Source: Chloroflexota bacterium
GTDB lineage: Bacteria; Chloroflexota; Dehalococcoidia; Lucifugimonadales; JADFKI01
Assembly (NCBI GenBank): GCA_009840355.1
Contig: VXNZ01000049.1
Location: 70,768 to 106,960, forward strand
Direction: 5' to 3'
DNA length: 36,193 nucleotides
Positions 18,016-25,974 of this stretch are shown piece by piece (the stretch's first letter is position 1; every line of letters starts with the position of its first letter). Position numbers and translations under genes: made by a program. Below the pieces are notes generated by a model. The model worked only from the letters and a program-made list of their open reading frames with translations. It did no database searches and was not told the origin of the DNA.

Positions 18016-18165
18016 ATGATGGAAGCCTATTGTCTCAAGTGTCGCGCATCCCGAGAAGTGAAGAACGCCGTAGAAGTAACGCTAAAGAACGGCCGCCCCG
18101 CCACACGCGGCAACTGCGCCATATGCGACGCCTCCGTATTCCGCATAGGCAAAACGACGGCGTAG
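18016..18165 (+). CDS. DUF5679 small zinc-ribbon protein
   Basis: 49 residues, too short for most gene finders. AGGAGG at 18002-18007 is 8 bases before the ATG at 18016; in-frame ATGs also occur at 18010 and 18019. Two Cys pairs, C6-LK-C9 and C34-AI-C37, would hold one zinc. The core between them (VEVTLKNGRPATRGNC) and the closing VFRIGKT match the DUF5679 family, which is widespread in Chloroflexota and Actinobacteria. It probably binds nucleic acid or ribosome-related partners, but no function is established. It is divergent from mfd, has its own candidate promoter, and lies in the middle of the mfd/uvrB repair neighbourhood. Confidence 0.88.
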   Translation: MMEAYCLKCRASREVKNAVEVTLKNGRPATRGNCAICDASVFRIGKTTA

Positions 18166-18182
18166 CGCAGTCTCCCCCTGTT

Positions 18183-18281
18183 TGTCATTCCGAACGCGGC
18201 GCAGCGTACTGAGGAATCCGAAATATCCGCCATGCTTACGCCATCACGATTTTAGATTTATCGCGTTGCTTCGGAATGACA
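18183..18281. mobile_element. MITE-like repeat with perfect 12-bp terminal inverted repeats
   Basis: A 99-base element begins TGTCATTCCGAA and ends TTCGGAATGACA, an exact inverted pair. It has no coding capacity. A partial copy sharing the left end and the internal GGAATC…GAAATAT block lies at 25722. The ends and size fit a non-autonomous repeat of the kind scattered in intergenic DNA of Chloroflexota. It sits between the DUF5679 gene and the end of uvrB. Confidence 0.65.
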
Positions 18282-18351
18282 CAGGCGGACGGTGCGTGAT
18301 ATGGCTGCTGAGAATGGGGAAGGGACACTTGAGGCGCCACCGGCAGTTAGC

Positions 18352-20325
18352 CTACCCCGCCAACACCTTCCGCAAGTCAATGATTTGATCGCGCAGCAGG
18401 GCTGCCTTCTCGAACTCCAGCTCGCGGGAGGCGGCTTTCATTTGCGTTTCCAGGTCTTTGATTAGGCGCGTCAGGTCGTCTTTGGGGATGTCGTCGTGGG
18501 TGATGTATGGCGTTGCTGCCTCTGCGACCGCCTTCACGCGCTCGGTGATGTCGCGCACATCCTTGCGAATGCCTTGCGGCGTGATGCCATGTTCGCGGTT
18601 GTACGCTTCCTGCAACGCGCGCCGCCGTTCCGTCTCGTCGATGGCGCGTTTCATAGAGTCCGTCACCACATCGGCGTACATTATCACGCTGCCTTGTTCG
18701 TGCCGCGCTGCCCTGCCGATGGTCTGCACCAGCGCCGTCAGCGAGCGCAGGTAACCTTCCTTGTCCGCATCCAAAATCGCCACCAAACTCACCTCAGGCA
18801 GGTCGATGCCCTCTCGCAGCAGATTGATGCCCACCACCACATCATAGACGCCCAGCCGCAGGTCGCGCAGTATCTCGCTTCGTTCGAGCGTGTCTATCTC
18901 GGAGTGCAGGTAGTGCACCTTCACGCCCATCTCGCGCAGGTAATCTGCGAGTTCTTCGGACATGCGCTTGGTGAGGGTGGTTATCAGACAGCGCTGCCCC
19001 TTCGCCACACGCTCGCGAATCTGGTACAGCAGATCGTCGATTTGCCCGGCGGTGGGCTTGACTTCGACAACCGGGTCGAGCAGACCTGTCGGGCGGATGA
19101 CCTGCTCTATCATCGCCTGGCTGTGTTCGTGTTCGTATGGTCCCGGCGTTGCGGACACATAGACCGCTTGGTTCAAGTGATCCTCGAATTCTTCAAAGTT
19201 CAGCGGGCGGTTGTCCAGCGCGGACGGTAGGCGAAAGCCGAATTCGACCAGCGTTTCCTTACGCGATTGGTCGCCGCGGAACATGCCGCGAATCTGCGGC
19301 AGCGTCATGTGAGACTCGTCCACGAACAGCAGGTAGTCTTCCGGCAGGTAGTCCATCAGCGTGTACGGCGTGCTGCCCGCCTCGCGCCGTGCCAGATGCC
19401 GCGAGTAGTTTTCCACGCCCGCGCAGTAGCCGGTCTCCTGCATCATCTCGATGTCGTATCGCGTGCGAGACTCCAGCCGCTCCGCTTCTAGCAGCTTGCC
19501 TTGCGACTTCAAGTCTTTGACGCACTGTTCTAACTCGGCTTCGATGTCTTCGATGGCAAGCAGCATCTTTTCCTGCGATGTTACGAAGTGTTTGGCGGGG
19601 AATATCTCGATGTCTTCGCGTTCGCCGAGCAGTTCGCCGGTCAGCGGGTCAACCGTGACGATGCGTTCCACTTCGTCGCCCCAGAACTCGATGCGCACGC
19701 CGAGTTCTTCGTATGCGGGCAGAATTTCCATCGTGTCGCCGCGAACGCGGAAGTTGCCGCGCGCGAAGTCCATGTCGTTGCGCTCGTACTGCATATCGAC
19801 GAGCTGGCGGATGAGCAGTCTGCGGTTGCGCATCTCGCCCTTGCGCACATACGCGACGAAACTCTGATATTCCTCTGGCGACCCCAGACCGAATATGCAC
19901 GACACAGACGCGACGATGAGCGTGTCGCGGCGGGTGAGCAGCGCGCGCGTGGCGGCGTGGCGCAGCTTGTCTAATTCTTCGTTGATATCTGAGTCTTTTT
20001 CGATGTAGGTGTCGGTGCGTGGCACATACGCTTCGGGCTGGTAGTAGTCGTAGTAGCTGACGAAGTATTCGACGGCGTTGTTCGGGAAGAAATCTTGGAA
20101 CTCGGTGGCGAGCTGCGCGGCGAGCGTCTTGTTGTGCACGATGACGAGCGTAGGCCGCTGTGTCTTCTCGATGATATTCGCCATCGTAAAGGTCTTGCCG
20201 CTACCCGTAACGCCAAGCAACGTCTGATGCTTCAGCCCTTCATCAATGCCAGCCACCGCCTTAGTAATAGCCTGCGGCTGGTCACCTGTGGGCTTGAAGT
20301 CAGAAGAAATTTGAAATTCGGGCAT
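18352..20325 (-). CDS. uvrB: Excinuclease ABC subunit UvrB
   Basis: Damage-verifying helicase-like subunit of nucleotide excision repair; it receives DNA from UvrA and recruits UvrC. 657 residues, a normal length. Visible: Walker A GVTGSGKT at 38-45; the beta-hairpin that clamps the strands, [20 protein letters not shown] at 91-110; the DESH Walker B box ([10 protein letters not shown]); the helicase C-terminal motifs (QTIGRAAR); and the C-terminal UVR domain that binds UvrC ([14 protein letters not shown]). GGGAGG lies 4-5 bases before the ATG. Separated from mfd by the plus-strand DUF5679 gene and a MITE-like repeat, so the two repair genes are neighbours but not an operon. A TATAAT on the minus strand (20426-20431) may be its -10; no matching -35 or LexA box is clear. 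Confidence 0.98.
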   Translation of the reverse strand: MPEFQISSDFKPTGDQPQAITKAVAGIDEGLKHQTLLGVTGSGKTFTMANIIEKTQRPTLVIVHNKTLAAQLATEFQDFFPNNAVEYFVSYYDYYQPEAYVPRTDTYIEKDSDINEELDKLRHAATRALLTRRDTLIVASVSCIFGLGSPEEYQSFVAYVRKGEMRNRRLLIRQLVDMQYERNDMDFARGNFRVRGDTMEILPAYEELGVRIEFWGDEVERIVTVDPLTGELLGEREDIEIFPAKHFVTSQEKMLLAIEDIEAELEQCVKDLKSQGKLLEAERLESRTRYDIEMMQETGYCAGVENYSRHLARREAGSTPYTLMDYLPEDYLLFVDESHMTLPQIRGMFRGDQSRKETLVEFGFRLPSALDNRPLNFEEFEDHLNQAVYVSATPGPYEHEHSQAMIEQVIRPTGLLDPVVEVKPTAGQIDDLLYQIRERVAKGQRCLITTLTKRMSEELADYLREMGVKVHYLHSEIDTLERSEILRDLRLGVYDVVVGINLLREGIDLPEVSLVAILDADKEGYLRSLTALVQTIGRAARHEQGSVIMYADVVTDSMKRAIDETERRRALQEAYNREHGITPQGIRKDVRDITERVKAVAEAATPYITHDDIPKDDLTRLIKDLETQMKAASRELEFEKAALLRDQIIDLRKVLAG

Positions 20326-20465
20326 GGCTCCCTCCCTCGCCTACGGGATCGATTTCCTTGATGATTGCGCTGCCGTTACCATTGTAAGGCACTGCCCTCC
20401 CATGGTGGTCAAATCTATGCATGACATTATATTCGTAAAATCCAATTTCGTCCTCAATACTTTTC

Positions 20466-20471
20466 TATAAT
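20466..20471 (+). promoter_or_regulatory. Candidate -10 element for the nuclease-like gene
   Basis: TATAAT at 20466-20471 on the plus strand, about 80 bases before the gene; the -35 region is poor. A second TATAAT lies on the opposite strand at 20426-20431, facing uvrB, so this gap probably holds divergent promoters. Confidence 0.3.
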
Positions 20472-20551
20472 ATCGCACAGATAAATCATGATTGTCGTTC
20501 ATTTGAGAGCATTCTACGGCAACGGTAACTACTGAAGATATCCGAAGCGCG

Positions 20552-21286
20552 TTGCTGGCAAATCCTCAAATCATCGTGGATTTGCTGGACAGCGATCCAG
20601 CCATCTTGGAGATGGTGCGCTCTCGCGTACTTACTCCCGAACTGCTGGCACTGCCGGAATTGCACGCGCAGTTAGCGGCTGAAGTGCGCGAATTCGCAGC
20701 TGAGATGCGCGAGTTCGCCGCGAAGACTGACGCTCGCCTGAGTAAAGTGGAGGATGAAATCGTCGTAATGCGCGGTGATATAGACAGGATGAGCGGCAAG
20801 ATAGACAGGACGGAATCGAGCGTTGGACACCTGAAAGGCTTCTTTGTAGAAACCACCGCGCGAAACAAGGAAGATTCCATCGCTCTTCAGGTAGGTGAAC
20901 AGAATGGATTGAGATTTCTGTTTCACACGCTCCAACCCGTTCGCAGAAGTGAACGGCGGACATTCATGCAGGTTATGCGAAATGACGAGCTGCCGCCTCC
21001 CGGATTGAGCGATGGCGAAATCGTAAGCTTCGTACAAGCCGACCACATTATATCCATAGACGACAGCAGCAGCGGCAAAACATACATCGCGATAGAGGCT
21101 TCGTACGTAGGCGACACCCGGGGCGCACAACGCGCCGTACGAAACGCGAATATTATCAATGTGCTGACTGGCGCGAACTCATACGCAGTTGTAGCCGGAT
21201 GCCATTCTACCGACGGGCTTTTTGAAATGGCGGAGCGCGGCGAAGTAATCTGGCATCTAGTACCAGTGGATGAATTGAACGCATAA
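20552..21286 (+). CDS. Coiled-coil protein with PD-(D/E)XK-nuclease-like C-terminus
   Basis: 244 residues from a TTG. The frame is open back to 20507 without an ATG or GTG, and the upstream residues (TTEDIRSAL) look like natural protein, so the true start may be earlier and is uncertain. Residues about 37-100 are a coiled coil (LAAEVREFAAEMREFAAKTDARLSKVEDE…). The C-terminal half contains ADHIISIDD followed by YIAIEAS and a long helix with RAVRNANIINVLTG, then strands (YAVVAGC, EVIWHLVP). The D…x…E-A-S spacing resembles the catalytic core of DUF3782-type PD-(D/E)XK proteins, which are abundant in filamentous bacteria and Chloroflexota. No enzymatic activity can be claimed. It is alone between divergent uvrB and the CoxE fragment. 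Confidence 0.72.
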   Translation: MLANPQIIVDLLDSDPAILEMVRSRVLTPELLALPELHAQLAAEVREFAAEMREFAAKTDARLSKVEDEIVVMRGDIDRMSGKIDRTESSVGHLKGFFVETTARNKEDSIALQVGEQNGLRFLFHTLQPVRRSERRTFMQVMRNDELPPPGLSDGEIVSFVQADHIISIDDSSSGKTYIAIEASYVGDTRGAQRAVRNANIINVLTGANSYAVVAGCHSTDGLFEMAERGEVIWHLVPVDELNA

Positions 21287-21301
21287 ATCTCTGTGCCGTC
21301 C

Positions 21302-21409
21302 TCACCGCAGTAGCGCAGGCAGACGCTTTAGGCTCTCCACATCCCTCGCCGAAGGGTGATAATCGATGTGCGGCGGCGGGGCTTGCAGGCTGCGCGGCTT
21401 TGCATCTGC
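21302..21409 (-). pseudogene. C-terminal fragment of a second CoxE-like VWA gene
   Basis: On the minus strand the last 29 codons before a TGA at 21302-21304 read SLQAPPPHIDYHPSARDVES… to KRLPALLR. The intact CoxE-like protein 1 kb away ends SLQAALPHIDHHASARDVES… with the same last residues. That is 25 of 29 residues identical, and most DNA differences are at third codon positions. Similarity fades upstream at about 21409; the rest of this copy is missing and no start is present. It is the remnant of a paralog, or of a 3' end copied during rearrangement. Confidence 0.8.
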
Positions 21410-21428
21410 GCTGCAAATCTGTGAGCGA

Positions 21429-22127
21429 CTAATTCCACTCCCGCACACGGTCTATCCGCCAATACCTGTGCGAAACCTCATTCGCCGGGTGCTCGTATGC
21501 CAGCACGCCTTCCAGCGGTCGGACACTTGAGACACGGAAATATAGAGTTATCCTATTTAGACTGGCGCCTTCCTCCATTGGCAGAGATGTGGGCCCCACT
21601 AGGGGGAATGCCTCATCCTCCACTAAAATGCTCCAGAACGAGAATTTTGCGCAGTCGCCGCCGTAATATGTCGCCAGAGTGTCTTGAGATTCCCACGGAC
21701 ACATAGAAGTATTGACAGACCCGTGTTTGCGGGTGCCATTGTACAGATTTACGTCGACTGCGACGACGCTTTCACCCGCTCCGGGCCTTGCCCATTCAGG
21801 CAGTTCTTTCACCTCGGAATGCTTCCTGATTACGGCAGCGCTGATGACCGCAATTTCTATGCCATCCGCGAACGGGAGCCGCGCGTTAACCGGCGCTGCT
21901 TGTATCGGTCGAGAGCCTGCGCCTTCAATGGGCTCGAATGTGTCCCGGGGGTCGAAGCGTTCCAAGTATGCCATGCGCGATTCCAAGTCGGATGCGTGCG
22001 TCTCCATCGCGGTTATCTGTGCCTGAAGCTCGGCGACCTGTTCCGTCAATTCCGCAAGCGGATCAGTCGCCGCGATTAGCGCTATCGCCGCCATCAGTAC
22101 AGCTACTATGCCGATTATCTTTTTCAT
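21429..22127 (-). CDS. Membrane-anchored or secreted coiled-coil protein, function unknown
   Basis: 232 residues from the ATG at 22125-22127; the frame extends to 22205 but the hydrophobic N-terminus begins here (MKKIIGIVAVLMAAIALIAA), with AAAGG about 10 bases upstream. Residues 1-22 are a signal peptide or anchor without a lipobox Cys. Residues about 26-60 are a coiled coil (LTEQVAELQAQITAMETHASDLESRM). The rest is a beta-rich domain (IEIAVISAAVIR, ESVVAVDVNLYN, ITLYFRVSS) reminiscent of DUF4352-like extracytoplasmic domains, with two Cys (in SMCPW and GDCAKF) that could form a disulfide. It lies exactly between the CoxE fragment and the intact CoxE gene, so it may have arrived with that rearrangement. 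No family assigned. Confidence 0.75.
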   Translation of the reverse strand: MKKIIGIVAVLMAAIALIAATDPLAELTEQVAELQAQITAMETHASDLESRMAYLERFDPRDTFEPIEGAGSRPIQAAPVNARLPFADGIEIAVISAAVIRKHSEVKELPEWARPGAGESVVAVDVNLYNGTRKHGSVNTSMCPWESQDTLATYYGGDCAKFSFWSILVEDEAFPLVGPTSLPMEEGASLNRITLYFRVSSVRPLEGVLAYEHPANEVSHRYWRIDRVREWN

Positions 22128-22364
22128 ATGTACGAAGCCTTTCGCTATATCTGCTTCCACCAACAGCGTTAAGCCGTCATCTATCCGTAGCCACGTTTTC
22201 AGCAAACTAATTTATCCTGAAACCGTACTGAACATGCTAGGTTAGGCTTAGCAAATCTCGGGCAATACGACGACATCATTTGCGACAGGTTCGTACTTGA
22301 TGGAAATGACACATTTATTCGCCTGTGACAATTAACCCTATGGCAATCAGCATTGAGGCGCGCG

Positions 22365-23507
22365 TCACCGTAGTAAGGCTGGCAGGCGCTTTAGGCTCTC
22401 AACATCGCGGGCTGAGGCGTGGTGATCTATGTGGGGGAGGGCGGCTTGAAGGCTTCGGGTTAGTGGCTGGTAATCTTCGCTGCCTAGCAGCGGGTTGAGC
22501 CAGACTACGCGGTGCACGCGCCGACGCATGCGCTGCACTTCTCGGGACAGACGCTCCGGGTCGCCTGTGTCCCAGCCGTCGCTTAACAGGAAGACCGTCG
22601 TGTAGCGGCTGAGAATCTGCTCGTATCTTGTGTTCACCAGTGCAAGCGCCTCGCCTATGCGCGTGCCACCGGACCAGTGCCTCGCTGCGCGTCCGATGCC
22701 TGCCAGCGCCTCGCTGAACGACGGCGCGTTGAGTTCACGCGTAACCCGCGTCGCCGATGTGCTGAACACGAACGCCTCCACGCGCTTGGTGTGCTGCGAC
22801 ACGGCGAATATGAGCTGCAAGAGCAGTTGCACATGCCGCTCCATCGAGCCGCTGACATCGAGCATTACCAGCAAGCGCGGCGTTCTGGGCACGCGGCGTT
22901 TGCGCGGCAGCACGATGGCGTCGCCGCCGCTGCTCATATTCAGACGCATCGCGGCGCGCAGGTCCGGGCTGCCTTTGCGCCGGTGTCGCTTACGTCTGCG
23001 TCCGGGCCGAGACGCCATCGCGCGTATCATTCGCGCGGCGATGGCTGACAACTCGGAAAGTTCATCAGCACGCAGCACGCTTAGGTCGGGCGGCGATGCG
23101 GTTGCGCGGCGACTCGCGCCTGTGCGCAGCATCTGCACCAGCGTGTTTTGCGACGAATCGTCGGCTTCGGGCATCATCGCGACGCTGGGCGTTCGGCGGA
23201 ACTCGCGCGCGCCGCCAACTAGGTCGTCGTCTGAGTCGATGTGCGGGCGTAGTGGTAATTCCTCGAAGTTCCAGAATAGCTCGAACAGCGAGTCGTAGAT
23301 GGGGATTTCGTCTCGGCGCGAGAGCAGCAGCGCGCGCAACGACCAGTACACCCTGCCACGGTCCATCATGTCCACCGCGCTTAGCGCGCGCATTACATCC
23401 GCCGTCTCCTGCGGGCTAATCAGCAGCCCGTGTGTGCGCAGCACCCGGCAAAAGTGCGTAAGGTGTGTCGTAAAGTCATAGGAAACAGGCTTTGTCATTT
23501 GTTTCAC
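22365..23507 (-). CDS. CoxE-like VWA-domain protein
   Basis: 380 residues from a GTG at 23505-23507, or 377 from an ATG at 23496-23498; neither has a clear ribosome site. The N-terminal half (about 1-160) is the helical region typical of CoxE proteins. A basic patch (PGRRRKRHRRKGS) lies at 168-180. The VWA domain follows, with an intact metal-ion-dependent adhesion site: D217-V-S219-G-S221, the Thr in GGTRIG, and the Asp in LLSDGWDTGD. CoxE works with a MoxR-type AAA ATPase (CoxD) in maturation of Mo-containing CO dehydrogenase and related complexes. Here no MoxR gene or dehydrogenase subunits adjoin it, so it is an orphan copy. A fragment of a paralog lies at 21302-21409. Confidence 0.9.
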   Translation of the reverse strand: MKQMTKPVSYDFTTHLTHFCRVLRTHGLLISPQETADVMRALSAVDMMDRGRVYWSLRALLLSRRDEIPIYDSLFELFWNFEELPLRPHIDSDDDLVGGAREFRRTPSVAMMPEADDSSQNTLVQMLRTGASRRATASPPDLSVLRADELSELSAIAARMIRAMASRPGRRRKRHRRKGSPDLRAAMRLNMSSGGDAIVLPRKRRVPRTPRLLVMLDVSGSMERHVQLLLQLIFAVSQHTKRVEAFVFSTSATRVTRELNAPSFSEALAGIGRAARHWSGGTRIGEALALVNTRYEQILSRYTTVFLLSDGWDTGDPERLSREVQRMRRRVHRVVWLNPLLGSEDYQPLTRSLQAALPHIDHHASARDVESLKRLPALLR

Positions 23508-23650
23508 GATTAGTCAGCTTAGAGAATGTGCGTTCACAAGATAACATCATTGGGGACTGCCGGGGCTGCATGGATTTCGCATTTTCCCGCGCCGCGTATT
23601 ATTTTCTTACGGTAATTTTTTCCATGTATAATTATTTGCTGGAAATTCCA

Positions 23651-23680
23651 TTGGACAATTGTTAAACATGAAACTATAAT
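23651..23680 (+). promoter_or_regulatory. Sigma70-type promoter of the permease gene
   Basis: TTGGAC at 23651-23656, an 18-base spacer and a perfect TATAAT at 23675-23680. Transcription would start near 23687 and leave a leader of about 215 bases before the permease start. Confidence 0.65.
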
Positions 23681-23726
23681 AGCGCTGCGCTGAAATTATG
23701 ACCCTGGCAACGCACGCTTTGAAACT

Positions 23727-23831
23727 CAGACAATCGGTCGAGATTGTAAGTATTTCCCTTGGACTGTCTGAACACATAATATCTGCCTATGGAGTGACAA
23801 CTTACACCTGGGTCAGATAAATGTACATCTG
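23727..23831 (+). promoter_or_regulatory. Structured leader of the permease mRNA
   Basis: Short complementary segments compete in this leader. CAGACA (23727-23732) can pair with TGTCTG (23765-23770), while the overlapping ACAATC (23730-23735) can pair with GATTGT (23742-23747). A further hairpin forms between CAGAT (23814-23818) and ATCTG (23827-23831). Alternative pairing is a mark of attenuators and riboswitches. It does not match the purine riboswitch consensus that I know. All stems are short, so this is a suggestion only. Confidence 0.3.
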
Positions 23832-23902
23832 GATTGGATAATAGTGGGAGTTTGAGTTACTGTTGATACGGAGCCGACTTGTCGCCGACATGAGGAGTAT
23901 CT

Positions 23903-25669
23903 TTGGCATCAGAGAACGCGAATGACACCATACTCTACGAGCCGGAAGAGTCTTGTCCACCTCTAACTGCTGCTATCACAGGATTCCAACTAGCGGTAGT
24001 CATGATAGCGTTAGTCGTAGTCCCAGTAGTAATTATAGTACGCACAGCAGGGCTACCGCACGAATACCTAAGGTGGACTGTATTCGCCTCATTGATCGTC
24101 TGCGGTATTGCTACGATTTTCAATTCCCTTAGACTTGGGCGTTTCGGCACTGGGCATGTTCTGGTAATAGGAACTGCCGAGCCCGCAATCGCCATCTGCA
24201 TAACGGCTCTGATGCAGGGCGGGCCTGTGATGATGGCAACGCTGGTTGTCCTGTCATCCGTGCTGAAATTCTTCGTCGCTGCGCGACTCTCGCTGTTCCG
24301 CCGCATAATCACCCCCGTGGTGTCCGGCACGGTGCTCATGCTGATAGCGGCGACCGTGATTCTGGCGGTATTCGGGATACTGACGGAAGTGCCTCCCGGA
24401 AAGTCCGTATCGCCCATAGCCGCTCCCATTGCTGCTGTCGTTACTCTGGCGGTGATAGCCTTTATGCTTCTGCGAGCTCCCCGCCCGTTACAGATATGGT
24501 CGCCGCTGATAGGCATCGTGATTGGCAGCCTAGTCAGTCTGCCATTCGGTCTGTATGACATTGACCTTGTGCAGAGAGTGAGTTGGTTCGGGGGTGGATT
24601 TTCCCCTGAGGTCCGGAGTGTCTGGCCCGGATTCGACTTTACTCCTGGGCTCAAGTTCTGGGCGCTTCTCCCCGCGTTTCTGCTGATAATGGTCATCACA
24701 TCGTTCAAGGCGGTTGCCGATACAAGCGCAATCCAGCGCGTTTCCAGGCGTCAGCCGCGCGCCACCGACTTCAGAGTCATCCAGGGCGGACTCCATATAA
24801 ACGCTCTGAGCAACCTGGCGTCAGGGCTGGCGGGGACTGTCCCCACGATGACCGCTTCCCCCAGCGTGGCGATGGTCAGTCTCACGAGGATCGCATCACG
24901 TAGCGCGGGAGTATGGGCCGGCGCCATATTCATCGCTATGGCCATGGTGCCGAAGACGACTGCGCTGCTGATAGCCGTACCGTCTCCCGTGGCTGCAGCG
25001 TACATAATGATAATAATGGGGCTGGTGTTCATAGAGGGCGTGCAGACCGTAACCCAGGATGGGATAGACCATAGAAAGGCGATAGTGGTGGCAGTATCTT
25101 TCTGGGTCGGCATGGGCTTCCAGAACCAGGCCATCTTCGCGGACCTGCTTACCGGTACCTTGGACGCTCTGCTGAGCAACAGCGTTACCTCCGGTGGACT
25201 TGCCGCCGCGCTGCTGATTGGATTCATAGAGCTGACATCGGCGAGACGCAAGCGGCTGGAAGTTGACCTTGATCAGTCTTCAATGCCGGAAATCGACCGC
25301 TTTATGCAAGATTTCGCAGCGGACAAGCATTGGGACGAAGCATCTACGGAGAGTCTGCGCGCCATCGGCGAAGAGACGCTCTCGATTATGGTGCACGAGG
25401 AAGAGGCGGACGAAACGGGCAAGCAGCGGCGGCTCATCATCAACGCGCAGGTTGACGACGATGTGGCGGATCTGGAGTTCCTGTCAGCGGCGTACGATGT
25501 GGAAAATCTGGAAGATAGGCTTGCGTACCTGAACGACGAGCCCCAAGTCTTGGACGCGATCGAGGTATCGTACCGCCTGCTGCGTTATTACGCCAAATCT
25601 GTCCGCCACCAAAAGTTCCACGACATTGATGTAATCACCGTGCAAGTGGAAGGCGCAAGGGCGCGGTGA
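23903..25669 (+). CDS. NCS2-family nucleobase permease with C-terminal cytoplasmic domain
   Basis: 588 residues from a TTG with GAGGAG 5 bases upstream. Residues about 20-445 form 12-14 membrane helices of the nucleobase-cation symporter 2 family (uracil/xanthine permeases). Family marks are the long segment NALSNLASGLAGTVPTMTASPSVAMVSLTRIASR and the later QTVTQDGIDHRKAIVVAVSFWVGMG. It probably imports a purine or pyrimidine, or a related oxidised base. Residues about 450-588 are an added soluble domain: a helix (SLRAIGEETLSIMVHEEE), two strands (RRLIINAQV, VADLEFLSAAY), an acidic loop, a helix (EVSYRLLRYYAKSVRH) and a last strand (VITVQVE). The order resembles a GHKL-type ATPase fold (anti-sigma kinase-like), but the N-box Asn and the glycine-rich nucleotide loop are absent. 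Plain NCS2 permeases end near 430-480. A promoter and a long leader precede it. Confidence 0.88.
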   Translation: MASENANDTILYEPEESCPPLTAAITGFQLAVVMIALVVVPVVIIVRTAGLPHEYLRWTVFASLIVCGIATIFNSLRLGRFGTGHVLVIGTAEPAIAICITALMQGGPVMMATLVVLSSVLKFFVAARLSLFRRIITPVVSGTVLMLIAATVILAVFGILTEVPPGKSVSPIAAPIAAVVTLAVIAFMLLRAPRPLQIWSPLIGIVIGSLVSLPFGLYDIDLVQRVSWFGGGFSPEVRSVWPGFDFTPGLKFWALLPAFLLIMVITSFKAVADTSAIQRVSRRQPRATDFRVIQGGLHINALSNLASGLAGTVPTMTASPSVAMVSLTRIASRSAGVWAGAIFIAMAMVPKTTALLIAVPSPVAAAYIMIIMGLVFIEGVQTVTQDGIDHRKAIVVAVSFWVGMGFQNQAIFADLLTGTLDALLSNSVTSGGLAAALLIGFIELTSARRKRLEVDLDQSSMPEIDRFMQDFAADKHWDEASTESLRAIGEETLSIMVHEEEADETGKQRRLIINAQVDDDVADLEFLSAAYDVENLEDRLAYLNDEPQVLDAIEVSYRLLRYYAKSVRHQKFHDIDVITVQVEGARAR

Positions 25670-25692
25670 GCGCCATGCACCATCCATGCGTT

Positions 25693-25890
25693 TGACGGGA
25701 TGGGCAGGACTGGCAGGATATTGTCATTCCGAAACGCCTTAAGGAATCTGAAATATGTGGACGTAAGATTCCGTGTGTCTCCTGCTTCGTCATGGCGTTC
25801 GACATAGCGGCGGCATTTTCAGGCTCTTTATTATTCTTGATGGGGAAGGTACATCTATCCTGCCCACGCTGTACATCCTGTTAAATGCTG
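25693..25890. repeat. Degenerate long inverted repeat with a nested MITE-like fragment
   Basis: The left arm (25693-25720) has two GGCAGGA blocks and the right arm (25857-25886) reads as its approximate complement (ATCCTGCCCA…ACATCCTG). Between them, from 25722 to about 25806, lies a decayed relative of the 18183-18281 element: it starts TGTCATTCCGAA and keeps the GGAATC-GAAATAT block, but its right end is corrupted. This fills most of the 305-base gap between the permease and the ThDP enzyme. No gene is present. Confidence 0.5.
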
Positions 25891-25895
25891 GACAG

Positions 25896-25939
25896 AAAAA
25901 GCGGCCGGTATGACGAGAATGGATGTCATACCGGCCGCT
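25896..25939 (-). terminator. Strong intrinsic terminator of the ThDP-enzyme gene
   Basis: A perfect 15-bp stem (25900-25914 with 25925-25939) and a 10-base loop; read on the minus strand it is followed by a run of five T. It begins 35 bases after the stop of the ThDP gene. It may also end permease transcription from the other side, without the T-run. Confidence 0.9.
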
Positions 25940-25974
25940 GCCTACATTGGATGTGTGCGGATTGGGTTATGTGA

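Noticed and set aside
21302-22364. Small integrative element between attL/attR-like CoxE 3' ends
   Set aside because: No integrase or transposase is present, and the two copies differ mainly at third codon positions, unlike recent direct-repeat attachment sites; kept only as one possible explanation.
23681-23902. Classical purine riboswitch before the permease
   Set aside because: The conserved junction and loop sequences of purine riboswitches are not present; only short generic stems are seen.
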